Part shown: positions 32,025-42,131 of the stretch, piece by piece | Layout of the letters: every line of letters begins with the position of its first letter | Position numbering within the stretch: position 1 is the stretch's first letter | Origin: JBKBIP01 sp046297495 | GTDB lineage: Bacteria > Planctomycetota > Planctomycetia > Gemmatales > Gemmataceae | Direction: 5' to 3' | NCBI GenBank assembly: GCA_046297495.1 | Contig: JBKBIP010000039.1 | Location: 1 to 42,200, forward strand | Length of the DNA stretch: 42,200 nucleotides | Position numbers and translations under genes: made by a program | Notes under the pieces: generated by a model | What the model was told of the DNA's origin: nothing | What the model saw: only the letters and a program-made list of their open reading frames with translations | Databases searched by the model: none

Positions 32025-32918
32025 ATGCGTTCTTTCATTACCATTGCCTTAATCGTCCTTGCGGCTGGTTGTTGCCGCTTTAATCGGACGTGCGTATGTC
32101 ATCATTGCCCGTCCCCCGGCCCTTATGGCGGTCCAGCGCCCATGAATCACGGCAATGAACCGGGGCCTGATTCACAAACCCAGGGATCGACCACCCAGGT
32201 GATGAAGGTGGCGACGCCGGAGGACGCCGGCACGATGTCGATGGCCGCCAACTGTCCACATCGCTACGCTCTGGGGCTAGACTGGACACATATTCGCGTG
32301 CCGGTCCCCCGGTTGATGAGCGTCCCCAGCACCAAGGAAATGCCCGTTTACGCACCTCCTCAGGGGGGAGTGGTCGTCTTGCGGACCTATCCGGGGACGG
32401 TGCAACCGACGAATGAATTAGGCTTGCAGCCGTCGCCGCCGATGGTCTCGACCACCGTGGAAGCGTGCGCGATCCAGGAACCGCCGATCGCCAGCGTGCC
32501 ACCCCCCATGGTCGTGAGCCACGTGACTCCGGCCGGGACCGTCAAGCCCCCGCCGGAACCCGTGAAGATGGAGCCGCCGGCCACGCACACGCCGGTGCAG
32601 TTGCCGGTCATTGCCCACCTTCACCCCAGCGTCCGGTCCACGCCGCCGGCGCCGGAGCAACCGACCGCGACGCTCCAGGCTTCCGTCGCCGCGGAAAACA
32701 CCTTCGTCTTGCCGACGGAGCTGCCCATTGCTCAGGAACCGCTCATGGCCCCTAGCCCGCCAGCCAAGGTAGAGCTACCGCCGCCGCCGGAACCCCATCA
32801 ACCGACCAGCGTGTCGGTGCGAGACCTGGAGAATCTACGCCGCCAAATCGAAGCCCTGGAACAGCAACTGCGTGAGAAGAACAATGGTCCGGAGCTGATG
32901 CCGACACAGCCGCGCTAA
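32025..32918 (+). CDS. Proline-rich lipoprotein with C-terminal coiled coil
   Basis: 297 residues. Signal MRSFITIALIVLAAGCC with lipobox LAAGC (lipidated Cys about 16). Next comes a Cys/His-rich short segment ('CRFNRTCVCHHCPSPGPYGG') with four closely spaced Cys. The long middle is rich in Pro, Val, Thr and Ala (about 60-255) with many PPP and PxxP runs, probably extended and spanning the cell wall/periplasm. The last 40 residues ('VRDLENLRRQIEALEQQLRE') form a coiled coil. AGGGAGG lies five bases before ATG 32025, which fixes the start. Likely a structural or tethering protein anchored at one end and multimerising at the other; this role is inferred from architecture alone. Confidence 0.8.
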   Translation: MRSFITIALIVLAAGCCRFNRTCVCHHCPSPGPYGGPAPMNHGNEPGPDSQTQGSTTQVMKVATPEDAGTMSMAANCPHRYALGLDWTHIRVPVPRLMSVPSTKEMPVYAPPQGGVVVLRTYPGTVQPTNELGLQPSPPMVSTTVEACAIQEPPIASVPPPMVVSHVTPAGTVKPPPEPVKMEPPATHTPVQLPVIAHLHPSVRSTPPAPEQPTATLQASVAAENTFVLPTELPIAQEPLMAPSPPAKVELPPPPEPHQPTSVSVRDLENLRRQIEALEQQLREKNNGPELMPTQPR

Positions 32919-32967
32919 GAAACTATCCGAAAACCTCTCCCTCCCTTGATAAGGGGGGCGGTAAACC

Positions 32968-32993
32968 AGAAATTATCTTTTCGGATAATTTCT
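32968..32993. terminator. Hairpin downstream of the lipoprotein gene
   Basis: AGAAATTATC (32968-32977) pairs with GATAATTTCT (32984-32993) across a 6-base loop, 50 bases past the stop. AT-rich; its role as terminator is uncertain. Confidence 0.4.
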
Positions 32994-33059
32994 AAGGGAG
33001 TCAGCTAGAAGAAGCTGCCAGCTGCCAAAGCATGGTACCCGGCACGTTCGGCTGACCAG

Positions 33060-33162
33060 TATTACTCCGGCAAGCAAGATTCCACCGAGCACGCAGCGCG
33101 AACCAGTGCGACACTGGCTCGCGCTGCGTGCTCCTGTGATTTTCTTTCCTGCCGGGGTAATA
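33060..33162. repeat. Nested palindromic element of about 100 bp between convergent genes
   Basis: Outer arms TATTACTCCGGCA (33060-33072) and TGCCGGGGTAATA (33150-33162) match with one mismatch. Inside, 22-base arms at 33087-33108 and 33112-33133 (core GAGCACGCAGCGCGA / TCGCGCTGCGTGCTC) match with one mismatch around a CGA loop. It ends just two bases before the DUF1552 stop at 33164. It could be a bidirectional terminator or a MITE/REP-type element. Confidence 0.7.
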
Positions 33163-33163
33163 G

Positions 33164-34561
33164 TCATTTTTCGTGCCGGAGTGACTTATCCGGCTCTTGA
33201 TCTCGCGGCGGGTCGTTTGGTTCGAGCAGATGGGGAAGTGTTCCGGTGCTGTCGCCGAGTTTTTCGACGGTGATGTCCATGCGATTAAGCATCGATAGCC
33301 ACAAATTGTTGAGTGGCGTTTCCTTGGGATAGTGGATGTGACGACCGGGGGACAAGGTGCCGCAGCCGCCTCCCGCGAGCAGGATCGGCAGATCGTCGTG
33401 GTTGTGCGCGTTGCCGTCGTGAATGCCGCTGCCATAGACCAGCATGGCATGATCGAGCAAAGTGCCATCCCCTTCGCGGGTGTCGTTCATTTTTCGCAGC
33501 AAATAGGCCAATTGCTTCAGGTGGAACAGATTGATCTGGCGAATCTTGGCTTGCTTGGCGGCATCGCCGCCGTGGTGGGAAAGGTCGTGATGTCCCTCGG
33601 CGACGCCGATGAACGGATACGGCTTGTTGCTGGCCTCGTTGGCCAGCACGAAGGTTGCCACGCGCGTGACATCGGCCTGGAACGCCAGCACCAGCAGATC
33701 GCACATCAGGCGAATGTGCTCCTCGTAATTCGCTGGCACGCCCGCCGGAGCGGGATAATCGGGGACCTGTACCGGCGGCAGCTTCTCGGCCCGCTCCATG
33801 CGCAATTCAATGTCACGGATGGCCGCGAAGTATTCATCCAGCTTGCGCGCGTCATTCTGGCTCAGGCGATTGGCGAGGCTTTTGGAGTCCTCCCGCACGA
33901 AATCGAGGATGCTTTTTCGGCGCGCGTCCCGTTTCTTCTGGGAGGCGTCGCCGGCCCCGAAAAGACGTTCAAAGACCAGCTTCGGATTCACTTCCTTGGG
34001 CAACGGCTGCGTGGCTGAACGCCAGGACATGGTCGAGGAATACACGCAGCTATAGCCCGAATCACAATTGCCGGCCATAGCGCCGTGCTCGGTGCCGATT
34101 TCCAGCGACGGCAGGCGTGTCTGGTCCCCCAGCCGCGCGGCGGCGAGCTGATCGACGGACACGCCCGCGCGGATGTTGGTGCCATCGGTCTTGTTGGGAT
34201 GCACGCCCGTCAGGAAGGCGGCCATGGCGCGGGCGTGGTCGCCGCCGCCGTCGCCGTAGGCCCGGGCCTTGTCCGCCGTCAGTCCGCTGAGCACTAGCAA
34301 TTGATGCTTCACGGGGGCCAACGGTTCCAGGATCGGCGGCAGGTCGAAGTCGCTTCCTTGCTGGCGCGGCGTCCAATCGGGCATGTGCTTGCCATTGGGG
34401 ACATACAGGAACGCCATGCGATTTGGCGCCACCGTTTTCGGGTCGGCGTCCTCGGCCCAGGCAACCAGAGGACCCATCGCCTCTAGCCACGGCAGCGTCA
34501 GGGACACGCCCAGACCCCGCAGCACGGTACGGCGTGAGATGAGTTTGGCAGGTGTATTCAT
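33164..34561 (-). CDS. Tat-exported DUF1552 protein
   Basis: 465 residues. Tat signal with S9-R-R-T-V-L and hydrophobic stretch to about 30. DUF1552 blocks: 'RMAFLYVPNGKHMPDWTP', 'LLVLSGLTADKARAYGDGGG', 'DHARAMAAFLTGVHPNKTDG', 'SLEIGTEHGAMAGNCDSGYS', 'LLVLAFQADVTRVATFVLAN', and 'LLDHAMLVYGSGIHDGNAHN' followed by 'HDDLPILLAGGG'. DUF1552 is related in layout to DUF1501 and is nearly always encoded next to a DUF1592-type cytochrome protein (established context). ATG 34561 is chosen because GGGAG lies about nine bases upstream; 34576 would add five residues. It is 39 bases downstream of the DUF1592 gene, so the two form an operon. Confidence 0.93.
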   Translation of the reverse strand: MNTPAKLISRRTVLRGLGVSLTLPWLEAMGPLVAWAEDADPKTVAPNRMAFLYVPNGKHMPDWTPRQQGSDFDLPPILEPLAPVKHQLLVLSGLTADKARAYGDGGGDHARAMAAFLTGVHPNKTDGTNIRAGVSVDQLAAARLGDQTRLPSLEIGTEHGAMAGNCDSGYSCVYSSTMSWRSATQPLPKEVNPKLVFERLFGAGDASQKKRDARRKSILDFVREDSKSLANRLSQNDARKLDEYFAAIRDIELRMERAEKLPPVQVPDYPAPAGVPANYEEHIRLMCDLLVLAFQADVTRVATFVLANEASNKPYPFIGVAEGHHDLSHHGGDAAKQAKIRQINLFHLKQLAYLLRKMNDTREGDGTLLDHAMLVYGSGIHDGNAHNHDDLPILLAGGGCGTLSPGRHIHYPKETPLNNLWLSMLNRMDITVEKLGDSTGTLPHLLEPNDPPRDQEPDKSLRHEK

Positions 34562-34600
34562 GAAGCACACTCCCAAGTAGTTGTCGTTGGTTGGATTCTC

Positions 34601-37006
<2,406 letters not shown>

Positions 37007-37223
37007 GAACTTGTTCCATTTTCTGATTGCGACAAACCACGGTGGACCATTTCGCCGGCAATCCCGATGGCCGGAGCCGCGACCGTGAGGAAACGGGGGG
37101 ATTCGCCGAGTTTTCCACATCGAAATAATAGCGTTCCAATGTCTTGACTCTTTTTTAACAGATTTCCCACCGCGCCGAAAGAAGTTATCCGTAAGAGACA
37201 TTTAATCATCCTGACGGGGGAGT

Positions 37224-37344
37224 GACGAAGTGGCTTTATCGCTTCGCGTCCGTCTCCGAGCGCGAACCGATGCATCCCGCTGCCAGGTATGGACGAAGTG
37301 GCTTCAACGCTTCGCGCCCGGGAGCGAAGGTGAGCCGATGAATC
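37224..37344. repeat. Two tandem diverged repeat units upstream of the PSD1-DUF1549 gene
   Basis: Units at 37224-37276 and 37292-37344 both start GACGAAGTGGCTT, contain CGCTTCGCG and end CCGATGnATC, with a period of 68 bases. The end of unit 1 (GCGCGAACCGATG) equals the right arm of the 30024 element. They lie between divergent promoters, 100-220 bases before ATG 37447. Confidence 0.6.
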
Positions 37345-37357
37345 ATGAACTTCTTGC

Positions 37358-37386
37358 TTGGCATGATCCTACCACCATTTTACAAT
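37358..37386 (+). promoter_or_regulatory. Strong candidate promoter of the PSD1-DUF1549/1553 gene
   Basis: TTGGCA (37358-37363), 17 bases, TACAAT (37381-37386), about 60 bases before ATG 37447. Best sigma-70-like match in the window. Confidence 0.55.
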
Positions 37387-37446
37387 CAAGGGTGAAGAAT
37401 GTTACCTGCCATCGACCTTCCGTGAATATCTCAATGGGATGACCTT

Positions 37447-39891
37447 ATGACTGCGCGACGATGCGGGATGATCCCCGTGGGTGTCTTGGTGTGGGGCGCG
37501 GGTTGGCTGCTGGTCGGGGCGCGGGCGTTGGCGGCGGATGCACCGGTGGATTACAACCGCGACGTTCGGCCCATCCTGGCCAAGAATTGCTTTGCCTGCC
37601 ACGGTCCCGACGAGGAGCACCGTTCCGCCGGGTTGCGTTTGGATCAGCGCGACTCTGCTGTGCAACAGGGCAAACGCGGAGCCGCCATCGTGCCGGGAGC
37701 GCCGGCAAAGAGTGTCTTGTTGCGCCGCGTCGCGGCCAGTGACCCTGGCGAGCGCATGCCGCCCCCCGCCACTGGCAATCGTTTGACGGCAGAGCAGATC
37801 GCTACGCTGGAACGCTGGATTCAGCAAGGGGCGACCTATGCCAAGCACTGGGCGTTCGTGCCGCCGCAAGCGCCACCGTTGCCCGCCGTGCAGAATCACA
37901 ATTGGCCTCGCAATGGCATTGATTACTTCGTGCTGCACCGGCTGGAACAAGCTGGCTTGCGACCATCGCCGGAAGCCGACCGCTATACCTTGCTGCGGCG
38001 CGTCAGTCTCGACCTGCGCGGCCTGCCGCCGACGCCGGCGGAGATCGATGCCTTCATCCGCGACACCCGCCCCGGCGCTTACGAGCGAGCCGTGGATCGT
38101 TTCTTGAATGATCCGGCGTATGGCGAACGCTGGGCGCGGATGTGGCTCGACTTGGCCCGCTACGCCGATTCCGCCGGCTACGGTTCCGATCCGCTGCGGA
38201 CCATCTGGCGCTACCGCGATTGGGTCATCGATGCTTATAACCGCAATCTTCCCTATGACCAATTCACCATCGAACAATTGGCTGGTGATTTGTTGCCCAA
38301 TCCCACGCTGGAACAACACATGGCCACTGCGTTTCATCGCAACACCATGACCAACACCGAAGGGGGGACCGACGACGAGGAATTCCGCGTCGCCGCCGTC
38401 AAGGACCGCGTGGATACGACCATGCAGGTGTGGATGGGGCTGACAATGGGCTGTGCCAAGTGTCATAACCACAAGTACGAACCGATCAGCCAGAAGGAAT
38501 ACTATCAATTCTTCGCCTTTTTCAATCAGACGGCGGACAGCGACAAGCCCAACGAAGCTCCGGTGATCCCCGCTCCCACGCCGGAGATGCAGCGCCAGAA
38601 TGAACACATTGACGCCCAAATCGCGGAGCTGCGCCGCCGCTGGGCGGCGCCGCCGCCGGAGATGGTCGCCAGCTTGGTCGGGCACCGATCCCTGATTCCG
38701 GCGGAGCTGGTAGTCATTCGAGGCGGGATCGCTCAGCTGGAGAAATCCCGCCCCGCCATTCCGACCCTGCCGGTGATGGTCGAGCTGCCGCCTAATCAAC
38801 GGCGGGTCACCAAAATGATGATCAAGGGGAACTTCCTCAATCTCGGCGAGCCGGTCGAAGCGGCCGTGCCAGCGGCGTTTCATCCGTTTCCCCAAGATGC
38901 TCCGCGCGACCGTTTGGGCTTGGCCCGCTGGCTGGTCGAGCCGGCTAATCCCTTGACGGCTCGCGTGGCGGTCAATCGCTACTGGGCGCAACTGTTCGGT
39001 GTCGGCCTGGTGGAATCGGAGGAAGATTTCGGTACGCAGGGGGAATTGCCCAGCCATCCCGAATTGCTCGATTGGCTGGCCGTCACCTTTATGAGCGGTG
39101 ATAGCCGTTTAGCGAGCGACCCGAAGGAAAGCGCTTCGCGTCCGTGGGACATGAAACGCCTGCTCAAGCTGATCGTCACCTCGGCCACCTATCGGCAATC
39201 GGCGCGGGTAACGCCGGAATTGCTGCGTGCCGACCCGCGCAATCGCTGGTTGTCGCGGGGACCGCGCTTTCGGCTCGAAGCGGAGATGGTCCGCGATCAA
39301 GCGTTGGCCCTAAGCGGCTTGTTGAGCAAAAAGAGGCATGGCCCGTCGGTGTTTCCGCCGCAGCCGCCGGGGCTGTGGCAAGCGGCGTTCAATGGCCAGC
39401 GCACCTGGGCCACCAGCACCGGCGAAGATCGTTATCGGCGCGGCCTCTATACCTTCTGGCGGCGGACGGTGCCGTATCCGTCGATGGCCGCCTTCGACGC
39501 GCCGAGCCGGGAAATCTGCTCGATCCGCCGCTTCCGCACCAACACGCCGCTGCAAGCGTTCGTCACGCTCAACGATCCGTGCTACGTCGAAGCAGCCCAA
39601 GCCTTGGCCCGCCGCTTGGTCCGTGACGGCGGCAAGACAGCCGCCGACCGCGCCCGTTTCGGCCTCTTCCTGTGCCTATGCCGCCCACCCAGCGACGTCC
39701 AGATGGCGCACCTAGTTCGCCTCTATGAAACCACCCACGCTCACTACCAACAGCATCCGCAAGACGCCGTCGCGCTGGCCACCGACCCGCTCGGCCCCCT
39801 TCCCGCCGGCCTGGACCCCGCCGAATTGGCCGCCTGGACCGTCGTGGCCAACGTGCTGCTGAATCTCGATGGCGTCTTGATGAAGGGGTAA
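37447..39891 (+). CDS. Secreted PSD1-DUF1549-DUF1553 protein with in-frame repeat insertion
   Basis: 814 residues. Signal peptide to about 31, then a planctomycete cytochrome C domain (PSD1) with 'PILAKNCFACHGPDEEHRSA' (C48, C51, H52). DUF1549 starts at about 155 ('GIDYFVLHRLEQAGLRPSPE', 'SLDLRGLPPTPAEIDAF') with a second CxxCH at C336-H340 ('GCAKCHNHKYEPISQKEY'). DUF1553 follows from about 480 ('VAVNRYWAQLFGVGLVESEE', 'EMVRDQALALSGLLS', 'FRTNTPLQAFVTLNDP'). Between 'LAVTFM' and 'WDMKRLL' (about 550-566) some 14-15 extra residues are present, encoded by DNA like the GTTTAGCG intergenic repeats. The frame stays open, so the protein is probably functional. It is followed by a DUF1501 gene 196 bases on, as expected for this family pair. 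Confidence 0.93.
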   Translation: MTARRCGMIPVGVLVWGAGWLLVGARALAADAPVDYNRDVRPILAKNCFACHGPDEEHRSAGLRLDQRDSAVQQGKRGAAIVPGAPAKSVLLRRVAASDPGERMPPPATGNRLTAEQIATLERWIQQGATYAKHWAFVPPQAPPLPAVQNHNWPRNGIDYFVLHRLEQAGLRPSPEADRYTLLRRVSLDLRGLPPTPAEIDAFIRDTRPGAYERAVDRFLNDPAYGERWARMWLDLARYADSAGYGSDPLRTIWRYRDWVIDAYNRNLPYDQFTIEQLAGDLLPNPTLEQHMATAFHRNTMTNTEGGTDDEEFRVAAVKDRVDTTMQVWMGLTMGCAKCHNHKYEPISQKEYYQFFAFFNQTADSDKPNEAPVIPAPTPEMQRQNEHIDAQIAELRRRWAAPPPEMVASLVGHRSLIPAELVVIRGGIAQLEKSRPAIPTLPVMVELPPNQRRVTKMMIKGNFLNLGEPVEAAVPAAFHPFPQDAPRDRLGLARWLVEPANPLTARVAVNRYWAQLFGVGLVESEEDFGTQGELPSHPELLDWLAVTFMSGDSRLASDPKESASRPWDMKRLLKLIVTSATYRQSARVTPELLRADPRNRWLSRGPRFRLEAEMVRDQALALSGLLSKKRHGPSVFPPQPPGLWQAAFNGQRTWATSTGEDRYRRGLYTFWRRTVPYPSMAAFDAPSREICSIRRFRTNTPLQAFVTLNDPCYVEAAQALARRLVRDGGKTAADRARFGLFLCLCRPPSDVQMAHLVRLYETTHAHYQQHPQDAVALATDPLGPLPAGLDPAELAAWTVVANVLLNLDGVLMKG
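39107..39142. repeat. Repeat-like sequence in frame inside the PSD1-DUF1549/1553 gene
   Basis: GTTTAGCGAGCGACCC matches 13 of 16 bases with GTTTAGCGGGCGAGCC at 2715, and CGCTTCGCGTCCG at 39130-39142 is identical to 37240-37252. It falls in the stretch of extra residues described for the gene. Confidence 0.55.
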
Positions 39892-39942
39892 GCCGAGTGG
39901 AATTGATGGAAGGGATGTCTGGACCTAAGTGACATAGATAGG

Positions 39943-40035
39943 ATGGATAATGCCATGCTATCCGAACAACAAGCCCAACAGCTGTGCGATAAATCCAAAT
40001 ATGGAATAACAGATTTTATCATTGTTAATGACTAA
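39943..40035 (+). CDS. Possible 30-residue microprotein or gene remnant
   Basis: An ATG-to-TAA frame of 30 codons in the AT-rich gap between the PSD1-DUF1549 and DUF1501 genes: 'MDNAMLSEQQAQQLCDKSKY', then GITDFIIVND. Composition (Gln, Asp, Lys, aromatic) is unlike random GC-rich DNA. Only a weak purine stretch (AGATAGG) precedes it. It may be the start of a gene that has decayed. Low confidence. Confidence 0.2.
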   Translation: MDNAMLSEQQAQQLCDKSKYGITDFIIVND

Positions 40036-40087
40036 TGGCGATTGTTCACGAACTATTGACCCCCATGGGTACTAAAGGTCATTCCCC

Positions 40088-41539
40088 ATGAATTTCCACC
40101 ACCGCTGGGCGCGTGCTCAGACTCGCCGCGAGTTTTTGCGAAATTGTCAAACCGGCCTGGGGGCCATTGCCTTGGCGGCGCTCGGACGGCGCGAGGGGCG
40201 GGGGGCGCATCCGGCGGTCAATCCATTGGCACCGCGGCCGCCGGTGTTCACGCCCAAGGTCAAGAATGTCATCTACTTGCATATGTCCGGCGCGCCGCCG
40301 CAACAAGAGCTGTTCGACTACAAGCCACGCTTGGTCAAGCACCACATGCAGCCGTGCCCGGCGGAGCTGCTCCAGAATCAGCGGTTCGCCTTCATCAAAG
40401 GGCATCCGCAGCTGCTCGGCACGCCGTACCAGTTCCGGCGACATGGCCAATGCGGCGCCTGGGTCAGCGAATTGCTGCCGCATTTTAGTCACATGGTCGA
40501 TGACGTGGCCTTCATCCAATCGATGCACACCGATCAGTTCAACCACGCCCCGGCGGAGTTGTTCCTCTACACCGGCTCGCCCCGCGCCGGCAGCGCGGCG
40601 ATGGGGTCATGGATCACCTACGGCCTCGGCTCGGAAAGTCAGAACCTCCCCGGTTTCGTCGTGCTCATCAGCGGCGGCACCGATCCGACCGGCGGCAAGG
40701 CCCTGTGGAGCACCGGCTTTCTGCCCTCGGTGTATCAAGGGGTCCAGTGCCGAACTACCGGCGAGCCGATTCTGTACGTGACCAATCCCAAGGGGATGAA
40801 CGCCGACGTCCGCCGCCAGAGTCTTGACGCCTTGAAACGGCTTAACGAGTTCGAGCTGGAACAGTTCGGCGACCCGGAAACGCTGACACGCATCGAGCAA
40901 TACGAGCTGGCCTTCCGCATGCAGTTGGCCGTGCCGGAAGTCATGGACCTTCGCCAGGAACCGGCGGCCATTCAGGAAATGTACGGCGCTCAGCCCGGCG
41001 CGGCGTCGTTCGCCAACAACTGCTTGCTGGCCCGCCGCTTGGTGGAACGGGGCGTCCGTTACGTGCAGCTGTACGATTGGGGCTGGGACACGCACGGCAC
41101 CGGCAAGGGGGACGACATTGTTCATCACTTGCCCAACAAATGCCGACAGATTGACCAACCCATCGCCGCCTTGCTCAAGGACTTGAAACAACGCGGCTTG
41201 TTCGAGGAAACACTGGTGATCTGGGGGGGCGAATTTGGCCGAACGTCGATGAACGAAGCGCGGGGCGGCTCGAAGTTCCTGGGCCGAGACCACCACCCGC
41301 ATTGCTTCACTATCTGGTTGGCCGGCGGGGGCATTCGCGGCGGCACCACCCTCGGCGCCACCGACGAATTAGGCTACTTCATCACCGATCACCCCGTCAG
41401 CATCCGCGATTTGCAAGCCACCATCCTGCACCTGCTTGGCCTGGATGCCTGGAAACTGACCTACTCGTATCAAGGATTACAGCAGCGTCTCATCGGCCCG
41501 GAGGGGGACGCACGGGTTCGCAGGGAAATTTTGGCGTGA
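40088..41539 (+). CDS. Tat-exported DUF1501 protein (fourth paralogue)
   Basis: 483 residues. Tat motif T12-R-R-E-F-L with hydrophobic segment to about 35. DUF1501 blocks are complete: 'NVIYLHMSGAPPQQELFDYK', 'MVDDVAFIQSMHTDQFNHAP', 'MGSWITYGLGSESQNLPGFV', 'NCLLARRLVERGVRYVQLYD', 'WGWDTHGTGKGDD', then 'VIWGGEFGRTSMNEAR' and 'GRDHHPHCFTIWLAGGG'. The Gly-Arg-Asp-His motif is intact. It is the natural partner of the PSD1-DUF1549/1553 gene just upstream. AAAGGT lies about eight bases before the ATG. Its subfamily (longer, with the Asp-His-His motif) matches the truncated minus-strand copy at 41600, so the two may derive from a common type. Confidence 0.94.
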   Translation: MNFHHRWARAQTRREFLRNCQTGLGAIALAALGRREGRGAHPAVNPLAPRPPVFTPKVKNVIYLHMSGAPPQQELFDYKPRLVKHHMQPCPAELLQNQRFAFIKGHPQLLGTPYQFRRHGQCGAWVSELLPHFSHMVDDVAFIQSMHTDQFNHAPAELFLYTGSPRAGSAAMGSWITYGLGSESQNLPGFVVLISGGTDPTGGKALWSTGFLPSVYQGVQCRTTGEPILYVTNPKGMNADVRRQSLDALKRLNEFELEQFGDPETLTRIEQYELAFRMQLAVPEVMDLRQEPAAIQEMYGAQPGAASFANNCLLARRLVERGVRYVQLYDWGWDTHGTGKGDDIVHHLPNKCRQIDQPIAALLKDLKQRGLFEETLVIWGGEFGRTSMNEARGGSKFLGRDHHPHCFTIWLAGGGIRGGTTLGATDELGYFITDHPVSIRDLQATILHLLGLDAWKLTYSYQGLQQRLIGPEGDARVRREILA

Positions 41540-41599
41540 GAAGAGCGCGCGGGGCGCGGTCTGGGTTCAAACCAGCTGCTATCGATCTTCGTTGCTTCC

Positions 41600-41847
41600 C
41601 TATGCCAATACCTCCGGGATGGGATTGGCCCCCTTGTCCACCATGCGCACGGGGCGGTCGCCAGCGTGGAAGGTGGTTTCGGGATCGATACCGAGCGGCC
41701 GGCAAATGGTGGCCATGAAATCCACGGCGGAGACCGGGCGATCCTCGACGGTGGCGCCGTTCTTGTCGGTCCGGCTGATGACTTGGCCGCCGGGAACGCC
41801 GCCGCCCAGCAGCATCGTGCTCCAGGCGCGGGCGTAATGTCGGCTAA
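41600..41847 (-). pseudogene. C-terminal stump of a fifth DUF1501 gene, cut at a REP-like element
   Basis: On the minus strand the frame reads 'SRHYARAWSTMLLGGGVPGG' then 'QVISRTDKNGATVEDRPVSA' and 'VDFMATICRPLGID', ending 'MVDKGANPIPEVLA' before the stop at 41600. This is the last 80 or so residues of a DUF1501 protein of the DHHARAW type. Homology stops at about 41847, where AAAAAGGGGACGCG begins. The rest of the gene is missing, replaced by low-complexity sequence and an N gap, and different sequence follows at 42020. Either the gene is truly disrupted, or an assembly error has joined unrelated ends. It converges with the fourth DUF1501 gene, 60 bases apart. Confidence 0.75.
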
Positions 41848-42019
41848 AAAGGGGACGCGGGGGGGGGCTTCTTGGCGAAACCTCAGTGCGGCTCCCCTTT
41901 TTTTTTTCCCCCCGGTGTGGGGACGANNNNNNNNNNGTTATCGAGGTGGGGTGGGATGGGTGGAGAAAGGGGGGCCGCGCTTGGGGTTGGGTTGGAAATT
42001 CCCATTCGCGTCCCCTTTT
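41847..42019. repeat. AAAAGGGGACGCG-bounded element containing an assembly gap
   Basis: Left end AAAAAGGGGACGCG (from about 41847) and right end CGCGTCCCCTTTT (to about 42019) are inverted copies of the terminal motif of the 8390 element. The interior has runs of G, T and C and the N gap, so the sequence here is unreliable. Confidence 0.6.
41927..41936. other. Assembly gap (ten N)
   Basis: Ten undetermined bases flanked by homopolymer-rich sequence. Real gap length is unknown, so features on either side may not be truly adjacent. Confidence 0.98.
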
Positions 42020-42131
42020 CTTGGTCTACCATGAGTGATGGACAGGCACATGAAATTAAGAGTATAATGTGGAAGGAATAGTAATAGTGTGGAATAGAGG
42101 TTAACAGCCACATGGGGGAGAGAGTCGTACC

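Noticed and set aside
37224..37344. CRISPR-like spaced repeats
   Set aside because: Only two diverged units of 53 bases with a 68-base period; no further units, no cas genes, and the unit contains the dispersed TTCGCGC arm.
37402..39057. A 551-codon open frame on the minus strand
   Set aside because: Antisense to the PSD1-DUF1549/1553 gene, which has clear haem and domain motifs; no start context or recognisable protein on the minus strand.
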